A stretch of DNA of 64,000 nucleotides from Thermoproteaceae archaeon (GCA_015521775.1 WANN01000034.1:1-64000); one strand, 5' to 3'; counted from the stretch's first letter, positions 8,155-17,041 are shown. A program made the numbers and translations. Notes: generated by a model not told the origin, from the sequence alone.

Positions 8155-9363
8155 TCATCTCTTGGGCTTCGGCGTCGGCCTTGCGTCCCTGTCAAGGGAG
8201 TACGCCGTCACGTAGGCGTAGTGGCCGGTGCCCCCCACGTTGTGTGCGAGGGCCCACCCCACGTGTATGTCCGCTTGTCTGGCCCCCTCGGCGCGTTGTT
8301 GCAGCTGCTTCACGGCCTCCACGGCCATGCCCACTCCCGTGGCCCCAATTGGGTGCCCCTTGGCCTTCAGTCCTCCGTCAAGGTTGACGGGGATCCTTCC
8401 CCCCTTGTACGTCTGCTCCTCCCTTATCAGTTGGACGCCTTGGCCCCTCCCCGCGAAGCCGAGGTCCTCGTAGGCCATGACCTCGGCTATGGTGAAGCAG
8501 TCGTGTACGTCGGCAACGTCGAAGTACCTCCAGGCCTCCCCATGCTCTATGCCCAGCCTACCATACGCGCGGGCCGCCGCCACGTACGCCGCCTCCAGGC
8601 CGACGAAGTCGGGCCTCCTGCTGAGGTTGGCCGTCCCGCTCGCCGCGCCTACGGCCCTTACCCATACCGGCGTGTCCGTCAACTTGCGTGCATGTTCCTC
8701 CGAGGCCAGCACGACTGCCGCCGCGCCGTCGGTTATGGGCGAACTGTCCAGCAGCTTGACCGGCCTGGCCACGTACCTCGACGACATGCACTCCTCCACC
8801 GTAATCCTGTTCTGGAACTGGGCCTTGGGGTTCGCAGACCCGTAGTAGTGGTTCTTCACGGCCACCGCACATAGGTCCTCCTCGGTGGCCCCGTACCTCT
8901 CCATGTATGCTGTGGCGTACAGGGCGTAGTACCCCGGAAAGGTCAGCCCGAAGTTCTCGAACTCCCAGAAGTAGTTGCCGGCCCTCCCAATGAGCTCCAC
9001 CACGAGCGGCGTGGGCAGCTCGTTCATCTTCTCTATGCCGATGACCAAGGCCGTGTCCGCCTGGCCCGATGCAATGGCCATGTACGCGTTGTATATCCCC
9101 GCGCTGCCGGAGGCGCAGGCGGCCTCTACGCGCATCGTGCCCCTTGGATTGAGGCCGCAGTACTCCCCGACCACCACCGCCGGGAGGGGCTCGGCGCTGC
9201 CTATACCGGCACTGGACACAACGAAGAAGTCCACGTCGTTCTGGCCTATGCGCGCGTCGTCCAGGGCCTCCTTCACGGCCTCCCAGGCAAGCTCGGGGAA
9301 CGACACGTCCGACCGCTTGCCGAACCTCGAGATGCCCACGCCCACAATTGCTACCCCACGCAT
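8155..9363 (-). CDS. Thiolase-fold acetyl-CoA acetyltransferase (archaeal SCP2-thiolase type)
   Basis: A 402-residue thiolase-like protein from ATG 9363, with a TATA-like gtaattaag about 26 bases upstream. The nucleophile Cys lies in EAACASGS near residue 82, a His in the DVHDCF segment, and the C-terminal GHPIGATG and NVGGTG loops complete the active site. Archaeal members usually condense acetyl-CoA to acetoacetyl-CoA and work with HMG-CoA synthase and a zinc-ribbon OB-fold (DUF35) protein in one operon. Those partners are not beside this copy, so a role in the mevalonate pathway is only possible; beta-oxidation-type cleavage is an alternative. Confidence 0.8.
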   Translation of the reverse strand: MRGVAIVGVGISRFGKRSDVSFPELAWEAVKEALDDARIGQNDVDFFVVSSAGIGSAEPLPAVVVGEYCGLNPRGTMRVEAACASGSAGIYNAYMAIASGQADTALVIGIEKMNELPTPLVVELIGRAGNYFWEFENFGLTFPGYYALYATAYMERYGATEEDLCAVAVKNHYYGSANPKAQFQNRITVEECMSSRYVARPVKLLDSSPITDGAAAVVLASEEHARKLTDTPVWVRAVGAASGTANLSRRPDFVGLEAAYVAAARAYGRLGIEHGEAWRYFDVADVHDCFTIAEVMAYEDLGFAGRGQGVQLIREEQTYKGGRIPVNLDGGLKAKGHPIGATGVGMAVEAVKQLQQRAEGARQADIHVGWALAHNVGGTGHYAYVTAYSLDRDARPTPKPKR

Positions 9364-9512
9364 GTACGATAGTGAAGAACCACTTAATTACTTTGTTGGA
9401 TTGGCGGTGGGCCCCAAAACCTTCAGGAACAGACCGCCCAGCGTGCCAACTGCCGCTTTGCAGGATCCCATCTCCACCGGACCATAGAGGCGGCTTGGCG
9501 TAAAGCGGTTGG

Positions 9513-9932
9513 ATGATAGACAACACACAGCCACCATTGCATGAGCTCCTCGACGTGACGCGTTTCGGTAAGTGGGAACGCCTTAAGGCGGTGGCCGAGC
9601 CTATACATTACACCGAGGCCCCAGCCATAGTGGTGGACGGGTACAGGTGGGGTCTCCACCTGCATGGCAATGGCCTGCGCGCTGAGACCCGCGTGGCTGG
9701 GGCTGCTGAGGCTGTTAGGGGGCTCGGCCTTTCTCCGCGTGTGCGTGGCAGGGACCGGCGCATATATCTGTCTAACACAGACACGCGGAGGCTCGTAGGG
9801 TGGGCCGCCCAGCGGGACCCCGGACTACTGGATCGGGTCGAGGAATACCTAAGGCGCTGGCTAGGCACCGGTAAGGCCAGGGCCGCGGAAAGAGAATTAA
9901 GGAAACTGGCCCGTATAAGGGAACGACAGTAA
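9513..9932 (+). pseudogene. PaREP2b-like C-terminal remnant
   Basis: This 139-codon open frame is homologous to the far end of the PaREP2b-like gene at 62950-64000. Shared segments include F-KW-RL-AVAEP and AP-IVVDGYRWGLHLH-NGLRA. Homology starts at GWM(I/V)(D/E)N, just before the ATG at 9513; a TAA at 9501 interrupts the frame immediately upstream, so the large N-terminal part is gone. It may still be translated, but is best read as a remnant of a multi-copy family. Its C terminus (RRLVGWAAQRDPGLLDRVEEYLRRWLG) shows what the truncated copy at the right edge probably ends with. Confidence 0.65.
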
Positions 9933-9975
9933 CCCCCATTTTTTCGCCGGCCCATCGACGTGACATTACGAGAAA

Positions 9976-10099
9976 TGGAGCCCCGGCCGGGATTTGAATT
10001 CCCGGGCATTCCCCTCCCGGGACGTCCGCGGCTCCAGCCCCTACGGGTACCCACGATTCCACTGCAGCCCGCCGCTCTGCCGGACTGAGCTACCGGGGC
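9976..10099 (-). tRNA. tRNA-Cys (GCA) with three introns
   Basis: Acceptor GCCCCGG pairs with CCGGGGC; U73 fits Cys; CCA is encoded. Anticodon GCA is at 10065-10063. To obtain a normal tRNA three introns must be removed: 10049-10061 (13 nt, canonical 37/38), 10024-10040 (17 nt, 45/46) and 9999-10015 (17 nt, 53/54 in the T arm). The second shows a textbook bulge-helix-bulge: central pairs CCGT/GCGG and inner GGC/GCC with 3-nt bulges. The third has central CCCG/CGGG. Without these cuts the anticodon stem and T loop cannot form. A TATA-like aatattaaatc lies about 26 bases upstream. Confidence 0.85.
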
Positions 10100-10242
10100 C
10101 AATTGCAATACTGCCCAAAGATTTAATATTTTGTGGCGCGGCGCTGGGCCCGCCACAGACAGGCGCCAGCGGTGCCCCTTAGGGGCACATCCCCTTTGTG
10201 GTGGTGCCGGGCCCCCTTCGCGGGCCCTGTCCACGCCGCCCT

Positions 10243-11598
10243 TCAGACGCCGCGCCTCCTGCGCCTGGAGATGTCCATCTCGGCGGTTCCCCGCGTCACC
10301 ACCTCGTATATTTTTGCCCTATCGGCCTTCAGCCTAAGTGCCCTCCCCATTCGCTGGACGAACTGTCTGCTGGTGGACGTGCCCCCCAATATTATGACTA
10401 GGCCCACATCCGGTACGTCTATCCCCTCGTCCAGCACCTTGCCCGTCACTATGGCCTTGACCTCGCCCCTCCTGAACATGGCGAGGACCAGCTCCCTTTC
10501 CTGTTTCGGCGTGTCATACGTGACCTCTGGAATGAGGTACCTACGCGAGACTTGGCGGGCCAGGGACGCGTACTCGGTGAATATTATGGCCTTCTCCCCG
10601 GGATGGGACGCCAATATGCGGCCTACCGCGTCGACCTTGGCCAGGCTCTCCATCATTATGCGCCGCGCTTCCCTCCACGCGTCCAGGGCCCTCCGAGCCT
10701 CGGGGTCCCTCCCAGACATGAGGACCAGCCTCTCGAAGTCCGCGGGCGAGGACAACCGTATTCCCCTCTTCCTGATGTAGTCCCGGTACGTCGCCATCAG
10801 CTCCCTGTACCTACGCCGCTCCTCGTCTGTTAGGTCCACCTTGACCACGTCTATGTCGTACTCTGCGAGGTACCTTCCCGCCGCCTCGGACACCGACATC
10901 CTGTACACAGTGGGGCCCACCAGCACGGCCAGGTCCACGTGCCTCCCGTCGGACCTCTCCGGAGTAGCGGTTAGGCCAAGCCTATAGTATGCGGGGGACA
11001 GCTCGGCTATCTGCCTATAGCCGGGGCTGGGAAGGTGATGCACCTCGTCGAACACTAGAAACGGGTACCTGTCCCCAATGGACTCTATGGCAAGGTAGGC
11101 GGAGTCGTACGTGATCACGGTGACGCAGCCCTCCTCCTTTTCGTCCCCGTAATACGCGCCCACACGCACGTTCAGGTGCCTCGTCAGCCTGGCCCTCCAC
11201 TGCCCCACGAGCTCCACCGTGGGGACCACCACAAGCGTCGGCATGCCAACCTCGATTATCGCCGCTATGGCCAACACGGTCTTGCCGGCGCCAGTGGGGA
11301 GCACGACGACGCCCCTACCCTTCTCGGCCCACCTGGAAAGGGCCTCCTCCTGGTACGGCCTCAACTGGGGCCTGGCCCCGGCAGGCCTACAACGGGGCAC
11401 GCGCTCCCACACCCTGTCGACGTACCTAGCCCCGGCAGCGTCCAGGACGGCCCGGATCCTGTGGTAATTGTATCCGTGGGCCCTGTACGCACCCACCCTT
11501 CCATCGTACCTCACAAGCGAGGAGCCCGCCAACTGTGGGGGGACCTTGCCCCTAACAAGCACCGTGCCCCTGTCCCACAGCAGCTCGAGGTCCGCCAT
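10243..11598 (-). CDS. xpb: XPB/Rad25 family DNA helicase
   Basis: A 451-residue SF2 helicase. After an N-terminal damage-recognition-like region (about 75 residues) come Walker A PTGAGKT, motif II DEVHH, motif III LTATP and a second RecA domain with the motif VI element QFVQRMGRALR. Archaeal XPB unwinds DNA 3' to 5' and pairs with the nuclease Bax1. ATG 11598 is used because a TATA-like aattataaag lies about 26 bases upstream. In many archaea bax1 is the next gene; here it is at 59765-60895, about 48 kb away. Confidence 0.9.
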   Translation of the reverse strand: MADLELLWDRGTVLVRGKVPPQLAGSSLVRYDGRVGAYRAHGYNYHRIRAVLDAAGARYVDRVWERVPRCRPAGARPQLRPYQEEALSRWAEKGRGVVVLPTGAGKTVLAIAAIIEVGMPTLVVVPTVELVGQWRARLTRHLNVRVGAYYGDEKEEGCVTVITYDSAYLAIESIGDRYPFLVFDEVHHLPSPGYRQIAELSPAYYRLGLTATPERSDGRHVDLAVLVGPTVYRMSVSEAAGRYLAEYDIDVVKVDLTDEERRRYRELMATYRDYIRKRGIRLSSPADFERLVLMSGRDPEARRALDAWREARRIMMESLAKVDAVGRILASHPGEKAIIFTEYASLARQVSRRYLIPEVTYDTPKQERELVLAMFRRGEVKAIVTGKVLDEGIDVPDVGLVIILGGTSTSRQFVQRMGRALRLKADRAKIYEVVTRGTAEMDISRRRRRGV

Positions 11599-11621
11599 CA
11601 CGGGCAAATATGCCGCAGCAA

Positions 11622-11632
11622 CTTTATAATTA
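11622..11632 (-). promoter_or_regulatory. TATA box of xpb
   Basis: On the minus strand aattataaagt sits about 26 bases before the ATG at 11598, between the end of cbf5 and xpb. It separates xpb from the ribosomal operon upstream. Confidence 0.45.
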
Positions 11633-11640
11633 ACGTCGCC

Positions 11641-12633
11641 CTAGGCCCGGGCCGACCTCTTTTTCCAGTACGCAGGATACGTGCCCGGCCTCATCAGAAC
11701 CCTTGTGGTCTTGACCGCTATTCCCCTGGACACATTCAACATGGCCTGTGTGTCCATGAGCGCCCTGCCCAGGGCCACCAGCTCCCCCTTCAAGGACATG
11801 ATGGCTACCAGCGCGTCGCGCGTGATCCCCTCCTCGACCTTGGCTATGCCGGGCGCAGCAAGGGGGGCCCCATGGCAGACGGCGTCCACTGAAGTGTCCC
11901 TTATCCAGACCTTTGGCAGGTGGCGCGTGATCTCCTCTATGGGCCTCACCACCGACCTCAGGAGGGACTCGTCGTCGTAGTTCCTCCAGATGTACAGGGC
12001 ATCGTTGACGTCGTGCAACGTGACCGACTCCTCCTCGTCGAAGCACGCGACCCTTACCCTCCTGAGCTCCCTCATGTTGGCCCCCACGCCGAGGACCTCC
12101 CCAATGTCGTGGACCAGCTTCCTGATGTACGTGCCGGACTCCACGTGGGCACGCATAAGGACGTACTTGCCGGACTTCTCGAGCAGCTCAAGCGAGTACA
12201 CGTGCTTCTCCCTGAGCTGCCTCTTGACGGCGCTCCTCATGGGCGGCCTCTGGTAAATCCTGCCCGTGAACTCCGCGAAGACCTCCCTGATCCTATCCTC
12301 GGCCACGTCCTCGTGAAGCTTCATGACGGCCACATAGACCTTGTCGGCCCTCGTAATCGCCTGAAGCACCTTGGTCCCCTCCCCCAAGGCCACGGGAAGC
12401 ACGCCGGAGACGCCGGGATCCAACGTGCCTGCATGGCCCGCCCTTTCTAGGCCCACAAGCCTCTTGAGCCAGGCCACCGTCTCGTGGCTCGTGGGGCCCC
12501 TGGGCTTGTCGAGTATCACGAATCCGTACCTTACATATGTCTCTATGGGCCTCTTGTCGGGGGCCGTCCCCCACTCGGGATTAGTCCCCTCGTCTATCCT
12601 TACAAATGTCCTTCGCTGGCCGCAGAAGCTCAC
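11641..12633 (-). CDS. cbf5: Cbf5 (archaeal TruB-family pseudouridine synthase)
   Basis: A 330-residue catalytic subunit of H/ACA ribonucleoproteins, also able to modify tRNA position 55. The catalytic Asp lies in [11 protein letters not shown] near residue 72, and the C terminus (from about 245) is a PUA domain that binds the guide RNA or tRNA. The GTG start at 12633 overlaps the L14e stop by four bases (GTGA), indicating translational coupling. L34e-Cmk-L14e-Cbf5 is a conserved archaeal gene order. Confidence 0.95.
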   Translation of the reverse strand: MSFCGQRRTFVRIDEGTNPEWGTAPDKRPIETYVRYGFVILDKPRGPTSHETVAWLKRLVGLERAGHAGTLDPGVSGVLPVALGEGTKVLQAITRADKVYVAVMKLHEDVAEDRIREVFAEFTGRIYQRPPMRSAVKRQLREKHVYSLELLEKSGKYVLMRAHVESGTYIRKLVHDIGEVLGVGANMRELRRVRVACFDEEESVTLHDVNDALYIWRNYDDESLLRSVVRPIEEITRHLPKVWIRDTSVDAVCHGAPLAAPGIAKVEEGITRDALVAIMSLKGELVALGRALMDTQAMLNVSRGIAVKTTRVLMRPGTYPAYWKKRSARA

Positions 12634-12944
12634 GGACTCAGGTGCTCCCTGGTCACCAGAAGGAGGCGGGGCCTTACCTTCTCCCTCATGTAGTCCTCGA
12701 GGCCGGCCCTCCTTATGGCCTCCTCGACCTCCTCATCGCTTGCCCCCCTCGAGACGTCCAGCCTATGTTCCGTCGGCTCTATGTGGCCCACGTTCACCCT
12801 CCTCCTCTTGACCCCAGTAACCGATTTGGGCCCGGTTATGAGGACGAAATTGCCGTCTATTATGTCCACTATCACAGCCTTCCTGCCCGCTTCCCTCCCC
12901 AGGGTCTTGACCACGACGCGACCAATGTCAAGAACCTTGGGCAT
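12630..12944 (-). CDS. rpl14e: Ribosomal protein L14e
   Basis: A 104-residue large-subunit protein starting at ATG 12944 ([11 protein letters not shown]). It has the KOW-like N-terminal barrel with the typical [15 protein letters not shown] stretch and [14 protein letters not shown]. The open frame reaches further upstream into the intergenic region, but the family begins at this ATG. It overlaps cbf5 by four bases. Confidence 0.93.
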   Translation of the reverse strand: MPKVLDIGRVVVKTLGREAGRKAVIVDIIDGNFVLITGPKSVTGVKRRRVNVGHIEPTEHRLDVSRGASDEEVEEAIRRAGLEDYMREKVRPRLLLVTREHLSP

Positions 12945-12967
12945 AGAAGGTCTTCCCCAGGCCCTTT

Positions 12968-13534
12968 TTAAAGATTGTAGCGCCCGCGTAGGAGGCCCCT
13001 CCCCCTCAGGACCCCCTCGACGTACGTTAGGGCCACGCTGCACGCCGTATCCGCGTCTATGTACGTGGTGTCTATGACGAGGTCAAAGACGTGGAGGTCC
13101 CTCTCAACGTCCACACGGTACAATTCATAGTACCGCTTCTTGTTGGAGCTCTCCCTCTCCACTATCTCGCGGAGCGCAACGTCCACGGGCTTTCCGTCGC
13201 GCAGCGCCACGCGTCTGGCCCTTTCGGACACGTCGGCCTTAAGGTAGAGCGCCACATCGGCCACGTCCCGCACAATCCATGCAGCCACGTGCCCCTCGAC
13301 CACCACGTCCCCCGCGACAGCCTCGTCCCTGACCAGCCCATCGAGCCTCCTATCTATATCGAGGTCCTTCTCCGCAAGCGTGTGGAAGTCCACCAGCCCC
13401 ATCCCCCTCTCCTCGGCCAACCGCCTGAAGAGGCGTCCAGCCGACACCAGCTTGAGGCCGAGCCTCTCCGCTATGGCCTTGGCGACCGTGGTCTTGCCGC
13501 TGCCCGCCTGCCCCGATATGGCGATGACCGGCAC
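12968..13534 (-). CDS. cmk: Cytidylate kinase
   Basis: A 188-residue archaeal-type (d)CMP kinase. The P-loop GQAGSGKTT is at residues 8-16, and VVVEGHVAAW and RVALRDGK match nucleotide-binding and lid segments of the family. It makes (d)CDP from (d)CMP and ATP. The GTG start at 13534 lies two bases after the L34e stop, inside the L34e-Cmk-L14e-Cbf5 operon. Confidence 0.92.
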   Translation of the reverse strand: MPVIAISGQAGSGKTTVAKAIAERLGLKLVSAGRLFRRLAEERGMGLVDFHTLAEKDLDIDRRLDGLVRDEAVAGDVVVEGHVAAWIVRDVADVALYLKADVSERARRVALRDGKPVDVALREIVERESSNKKRYYELYRVDVERDLHVFDLVIDTTYIDADTACSVALTYVEGVLRGRGLLRGRYNL

Positions 13535-13536
13535 GA

Positions 13537-13797
13537 TTAACCGAGGCGGACCGCCAGCTTGATAGCCCTAGAAAGGACCCTATGCGATATGTATCCACCA
13601 TAGGGCCTCGACACGGGCCTTATGCGGGCGTGCCTCGTCTTTACGCGCCTCTGGTCCATTCCCTGGAGGATGGCTCCGCTCAACGCGCAGCGGGGAACAC
13701 CAGCAAACCTCTTCCAGTAGTGCGTGTGGACGTCGCCGCCCGGCGTACGTACCTTCGCCCTCCTGAGGCTCCGCGACCTGTACGCTGGCCTGACCAT
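13537..13797 (-). CDS. rpl34e: Ribosomal protein L34e
   Basis: An 86-residue, very basic protein from ATG 13797 (MVRPAYRSRSLRR). It has the family features RVKTPGG-like (KVRTPGGDVHTHYWK) and the C-terminal RPYGGYISHRVLSRAI. It heads the ribosomal/pseudouridine operon and is divergent from EF-1 alpha, with about 70 bp between the start codons. Confidence 0.93.
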   Translation of the reverse strand: MVRPAYRSRSLRRAKVRTPGGDVHTHYWKRFAGVPRCALSGAILQGMDQRRVKTRHARIRPVSRPYGGYISHRVLSRAIKLAVRLG

Positions 13798-13820
13798 GGT
13801 GGGACCCAAAAGCGCAATAT

Positions 13821-13830
13821 TAAAATTTAA
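13821..13830 (-). promoter_or_regulatory. TATA box of the L34e operon
   Basis: Read on the minus strand, ttaaatttta lies about 26 bases before the L34e ATG. It faces the EF-1 alpha promoter in the same short divergent region. Confidence 0.5.
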
Positions 13831-13840
13831 GTCCCGAATA

Positions 13841-13850
13841 ATTTAAAAAT
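13841..13850 (+). promoter_or_regulatory. TATA box of EF-1 alpha
   Basis: The sequence atttaaaaat lies about 26 bases before the ATG at 13869. Confidence 0.55.
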
Positions 13851-13868
13851 AGTACCATAAGGGAGCTT

Positions 13869-15206
13869 ATGCCGTCGATAGTCCTTCCACCAAAGCAGTC
13901 GGCGCTTCAGAAGCCTCACATAAACCTAGCCGTTATCGGCCACGTGGACCATGGCAAATCCACGCTGGTTGGGCGACTGCTATACGAAACGGGATACGTC
14001 GACGAGAAGCAATTCAAGGAGATCGAGGAGATGGCCAAGAAGATGGGCAAGGAGGACTTCGCCTTCGCGTGGATCCTCGACCGCTTCAAGGAGGAGAGGG
14101 AAAGGGGCGTCACCATCGAGGCGACGCACGTCGGCTTCGAGACGCAGAAGTACTTCGTAACCATTATAGACCTGCCGGGGCACAGAGACTTCGTCAAGAA
14201 CATGATAGTGGGCGCGTCCCAGGCCGATGCAGCCCTCTTCGTGGTATCTGCAAGGCCGGGCGAGTTCGAGACCGGGATAGGGCCGCAGGGACAGGGCAGG
14301 GAGCACCTGTTCCTCGTGAGGACCCTGGGTGTCCAGCAGGTGGTGGTGGCAGTAAACAAGATGGACGTCGTGAACTATGACCAGAAGCGGTTCGAACAGA
14401 TAAAGGCCGAGGTGTCTAAGCTGCTCAAGTTGCTCGGCTACGACCCCACCAAAATACCGTTTATCCCCGTGTCGGCCGCCAAGGGAGACAACGTGAGGGT
14501 GAGGAGCCAGAACATGGCGTGGTACAACGGCCCCACAGTCCTAGAGGCGTTGGACGCGGTGGAGCCGCCTCCGAGACCGGTAGACAAGCCGCTCCGCATG
14601 CCCATACAGGACGTGTTCTCGGTCACAGGCGCCGGTACAGTTGTTGTCGGCAGGGTCGAGACCGGGGTCCTCAAGGCCGGCGACAAGATAGTGATACTCC
14701 CGCCCACCAAGGTCGGCGACGTGAGGAGCATAGAGACGCACCACATGAAGCTCGAGGAGGCGAAGCCGGGCGACAACGTGGGCGTCAACATTAGGGGCAT
14801 TTCCAAGGACGACGTGAAGAGGGGCGACGTGCTTGGACACGTCCAGAACCCGCCGACCGTGGCCGAGGAAATGGTGGCACGCGTGATTGTCCTGTGGCAC
14901 CCCACCGCCATAGGGCCCGGATACACGCCGGTCATGCACATACACACGGCGACCGTGCCCGTACAGATGACAGAGCTCATATCCCGCCTCGACCCTAGGA
15001 CGGGCCAGGTCGTAGAGCAGAAGCCGCAGTTCCTGAAGCAGGGCGACGCCGCCGTAGTGAGGCTTAAGCCCCTTAAGCCGGTGGTCGCTGAGAAGTTCTC
15101 CGATTTCCCGGCGCTCGGCCGCTTCGCGCTGAGGGACATGGGACGCACTATAGCGGCTGGACAAATAGTGGAGGTAAAGGCTAGGAAGATAGAGCTCAAG
15201 CTCTAG
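13869..15206 (+). CDS. tuf: Translation elongation factor EF-1 alpha (EF-Tu)
   Basis: A 445-residue GTPase that delivers aminoacyl-tRNA to the ribosome. G1 GHVDHGKST is near residue 24, the switch regions include RGVTIE, G3 is DLPGHRDF, G4 is NKMD and G5 is SAAKGDN; the two beta-barrel domains follow at about 235-445. Length and motifs are canonical for crenarchaea. S10 follows six bases later, the usual archaeal pair. Confidence 0.98.
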   Translation: MPSIVLPPKQSALQKPHINLAVIGHVDHGKSTLVGRLLYETGYVDEKQFKEIEEMAKKMGKEDFAFAWILDRFKEERERGVTIEATHVGFETQKYFVTIIDLPGHRDFVKNMIVGASQADAALFVVSARPGEFETGIGPQGQGREHLFLVRTLGVQQVVVAVNKMDVVNYDQKRFEQIKAEVSKLLKLLGYDPTKIPFIPVSAAKGDNVRVRSQNMAWYNGPTVLEALDAVEPPPRPVDKPLRMPIQDVFSVTGAGTVVVGRVETGVLKAGDKIVILPPTKVGDVRSIETHHMKLEEAKPGDNVGVNIRGISKDDVKRGDVLGHVQNPPTVAEEMVARVIVLWHPTAIGPGYTPVMHIHTATVPVQMTELISRLDPRTGQVVEQKPQFLKQGDAAVVRLKPLKPVVAEKFSDFPALGRFALRDMGRTIAAGQIVEVKARKIELKL

Positions 15207-15212
15207 GCCTAG

Positions 15213-15530
15213 ATGAGCATCGGCACGCGTAAGGCCCGTATACGTTTATACGGGACGAACCCCCAGGACCTGGAGCAGGTGGCAAGGGAAATAGTCGACA
15301 TCGCCAAGAAGAATGGGGTCCGCGTGAGGGGGCCGATACCCCTGCCAACCAAGAAGCTGGCGGTCACGGTGAGGAGGGCGCCCTCGGGCCAAGGATACCA
15401 CACGTTCGACCACTGGGAGATGCGCATACATAAGAGGCTCATAGACGTAGAGGCAAACGAGAGGGTTATCAGGAGGCTCATGACGATCAAGATACCCGAA
15501 ACGATCAAGATAGAGATCCAGCTTACATAA
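15213..15530 (+). CDS. rps10: Ribosomal protein S10
   Basis: A 105-residue small-subunit protein with the family core RIRLYGTNPQDLEQV and the C-terminal strand ETIKIEIQL. It begins six bases after the EF-1 alpha stop and is co-transcribed with it. Confidence 0.96.
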   Translation: MSIGTRKARIRLYGTNPQDLEQVAREIVDIAKKNGVRVRGPIPLPTKKLAVTVRRAPSGQGYHTFDHWEMRIHKRLIDVEANERVIRRLMTIKIPETIKIEIQLT

Positions 15531-15567
15531 CCGAAAACCCTAAAAAGCTCGGTATGGTCGAATAGTC

Positions 15568-15668
15568 GCCGGGGTAGTCTAGCGGCCAGGATGCGGGGCT
15601 GTGGCCCCCGTGACCCGGACAGCGCCGACGCGGCGCTGGGGGAAGTTCAAATCCCGGCCCCGGCCCCA
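15568..15668 (+). tRNA. tRNA-His (GTG) with a T-arm intron
   Basis: Acceptor GCCGGGG pairs with CCCCGGC; C73 and an encoded CCA follow. The anticodon arm CGGGG-CTGTGGC-CCCCG gives anticodon GTG at 15601-15603. The T stem is CCGG at 15615-15618 and is completed only by the G at 15645, so a 26-nt intron at 15619-15644 interrupts it between positions 52 and 53. The intron contains a perfect 7-bp hairpin (CAGCGCC/GGCGCTG). A TATA-like taaaaag is about 27 bases upstream. Confidence 0.88.
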
Positions 15669-15809
15669 CCTACAGCCCCTTTATGGTTTTGACGCCGCGA
15701 AGGAAATGGGGCCTGGCACATGGCGACGCCACATGTATAGGGGTTTGAAGCGCGTTGCTGTGGCAGGCCCGTTGCGACAGGCAAATATACTGTATGGGGA
15801 TGGGTGGCC

Positions 15810-16274
15810 ATGCCCTACATAATGGGGATATTTGTGCCCATTAGGCTTGAGATTGGGCCCATAGAGGGGCTCGTGCCCGAGAGGGTGCCCCACATCACTC
15901 TGCTGTACCTGGGGGAAAGGGCCCCCACATTGGGGCCCGTACCCCTGAAGTGCTTTGTTGTCCGTGTGACGCGTAGGCTGGCGGCCCTCCCCCCACACAG
16001 GCCGAGGGCCATAGCGCAGCTAGTTGAGGGGAGGGAAATATATGCGTTGAGGGAGTACCTCGTCTCCCGATACGGCGGGCGGGAACGGTGGGGCGACTTC
16101 GTGCCTCATGTAACCGTTGCTAGGATCAGGGCCAAGCATCCCGACATAGGCGCATACTTGGAGTATGTGCGTCCGCATGTGGCCGAGGTGGAGGTGGACG
16201 TGGACTCGGTGTCGCTGATCGACGTGAAGGGGGGCTCCTACGTAGAGGTCGATAGGGCTCCCCTGGACTGTTAG
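15810..16274 (+). CDS. 2H phosphoesterase (LigT/ThpR-like RNA 2',3'-cyclic phosphodiesterase)
   Basis: About 154 residues with the two catalytic H-x-T motifs of the 2H superfamily: HITLLYLG near residue 28 and HVTVARI near 103. Such enzymes open 2',3'-cyclic phosphates and some ligate tRNA halves in vitro. ATG 15810 is chosen over GTG 15804 because a TATA-like aatatact lies 26 bases before it. It follows an intron-containing tRNA gene and could act on splicing products, which carry such ends, but that link is inference. Confidence 0.8.
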   Translation: MPYIMGIFVPIRLEIGPIEGLVPERVPHITLLYLGERAPTLGPVPLKCFVVRVTRRLAALPPHRPRAIAQLVEGREIYALREYLVSRYGGRERWGDFVPHVTVARIRAKHPDIGAYLEYVRPHVAEVEVDVDSVSLIDVKGGSYVEVDRAPLDC

Positions 16275-16322
16275 GGGCCCAGATTTCTGGACAAATAAAA
16301 AGTCCATGTGGTTCTCCCCGTG

Positions 16323-17006
16323 ATGTGGGTCGAGCTCAACCAGCTCATCGAGGCAGTGGCGTATTATGGGGTCGCCATAGCGGTGCTGCGCCTTCTATGG
16401 GCTAGGTGGAGGCACGTAGTGGTCCCCGCCGGGCTGTACGTGGCCAGCTACGTCATTGCCCAGTACGTGAGCCCAAAGCTCACCACGTACATATTCTGGA
16501 CAGTCCCAAGCGGAAACATACCCTTCGTGGCCACCCTGGCGCTCATGGACATCATAGTGGTGAAGTGGGGCCTCTCTGTGGGGAGGGCCGTGGTGTTCAC
16601 GGGGTTCGCGGCGCAGGTCCTACTTATAACTGCTAACCAGCTCGCCATACTTGCCCCACCCGCACCTCACTTCGAGCTCCAGGAGGCATACGCCCAGCTC
16701 CTCGGCGCCACTGTACGCATAGCCATCGCGTCTCCCCTTGCCTACCTGGCCGCCGAATTGATCAACGTCCAGCTCACGTGGCTCTACAGGCGGGTGCCAT
16801 GGCAGAGGACGCTGTTCAGCGATCCCATAGGGCTCGTCATTGACACGCTGGTGTTTGTACCCGTGGCGTTCTACGGCGAGGTCCCCAACCAGGTGTTGAT
16901 CGACATGGTCGTGGGCCTCACAGCCATCAAGCTAAGCTTAATACCTTTCAACATACTCGTTATCTACGCCACGAGACGTGTAATCGGTGATGAGCAGGCT
17001 GGTTAG
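16323..17006 (+). CDS. VUT/YhhQ-family transporter (queuosine-precursor type)
   Basis: A 227-residue membrane protein with about six helices. The stretches WTVPSGNIPFVATL and SDPIGLVIDTLVF match the VUT_1 family, whose studied members import 7-cyano-7-deazaguanine or a related precursor. Archaea use such precursors for archaeosine in tRNA, so salvage for tRNA modification is plausible. ATG 16323 lies about 26 bases after a TATA-like acaaataaaa; the longer frame starting at GTG 16308 is less likely. Confidence 0.78.
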   Translation: MWVELNQLIEAVAYYGVAIAVLRLLWARWRHVVVPAGLYVASYVIAQYVSPKLTTYIFWTVPSGNIPFVATLALMDIIVVKWGLSVGRAVVFTGFAAQVLLITANQLAILAPPAPHFELQEAYAQLLGATVRIAIASPLAYLAAELINVQLTWLYRRVPWQRTLFSDPIGLVIDTLVFVPVAFYGEVPNQVLIDMVVGLTAIKLSLIPFNILVIYATRRVIGDEQAG

Positions 17007-17041
17007 GGGGAAGGGTGACGTACAGGACCTACGCTGAACGT
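16983..17041 (+). ncRNA. Possible C/D box guide RNA overlapping a 3' gene end
   Basis: A C box GTGATGA (16987-16993) and a D box CTGA (17034-17037) are spaced about 40 nt apart. An imperfect C' box GTGACG (17015-17020) is followed by 13 nt and the D box. D' is not convincing. Thermoproteales are rich in C/D RNAs overlapping 3' ends of genes; this one would overlap the stop codon of the transporter. The target of the guide next to D was not determined. Confidence 0.35.

Noticed and set aside
12945-13043. Upstream extension of L14e
   Set aside because: The family begins at MPKVLDIG and the extension is low-complexity with Arg, Gly and Pro from the intergenic strand.
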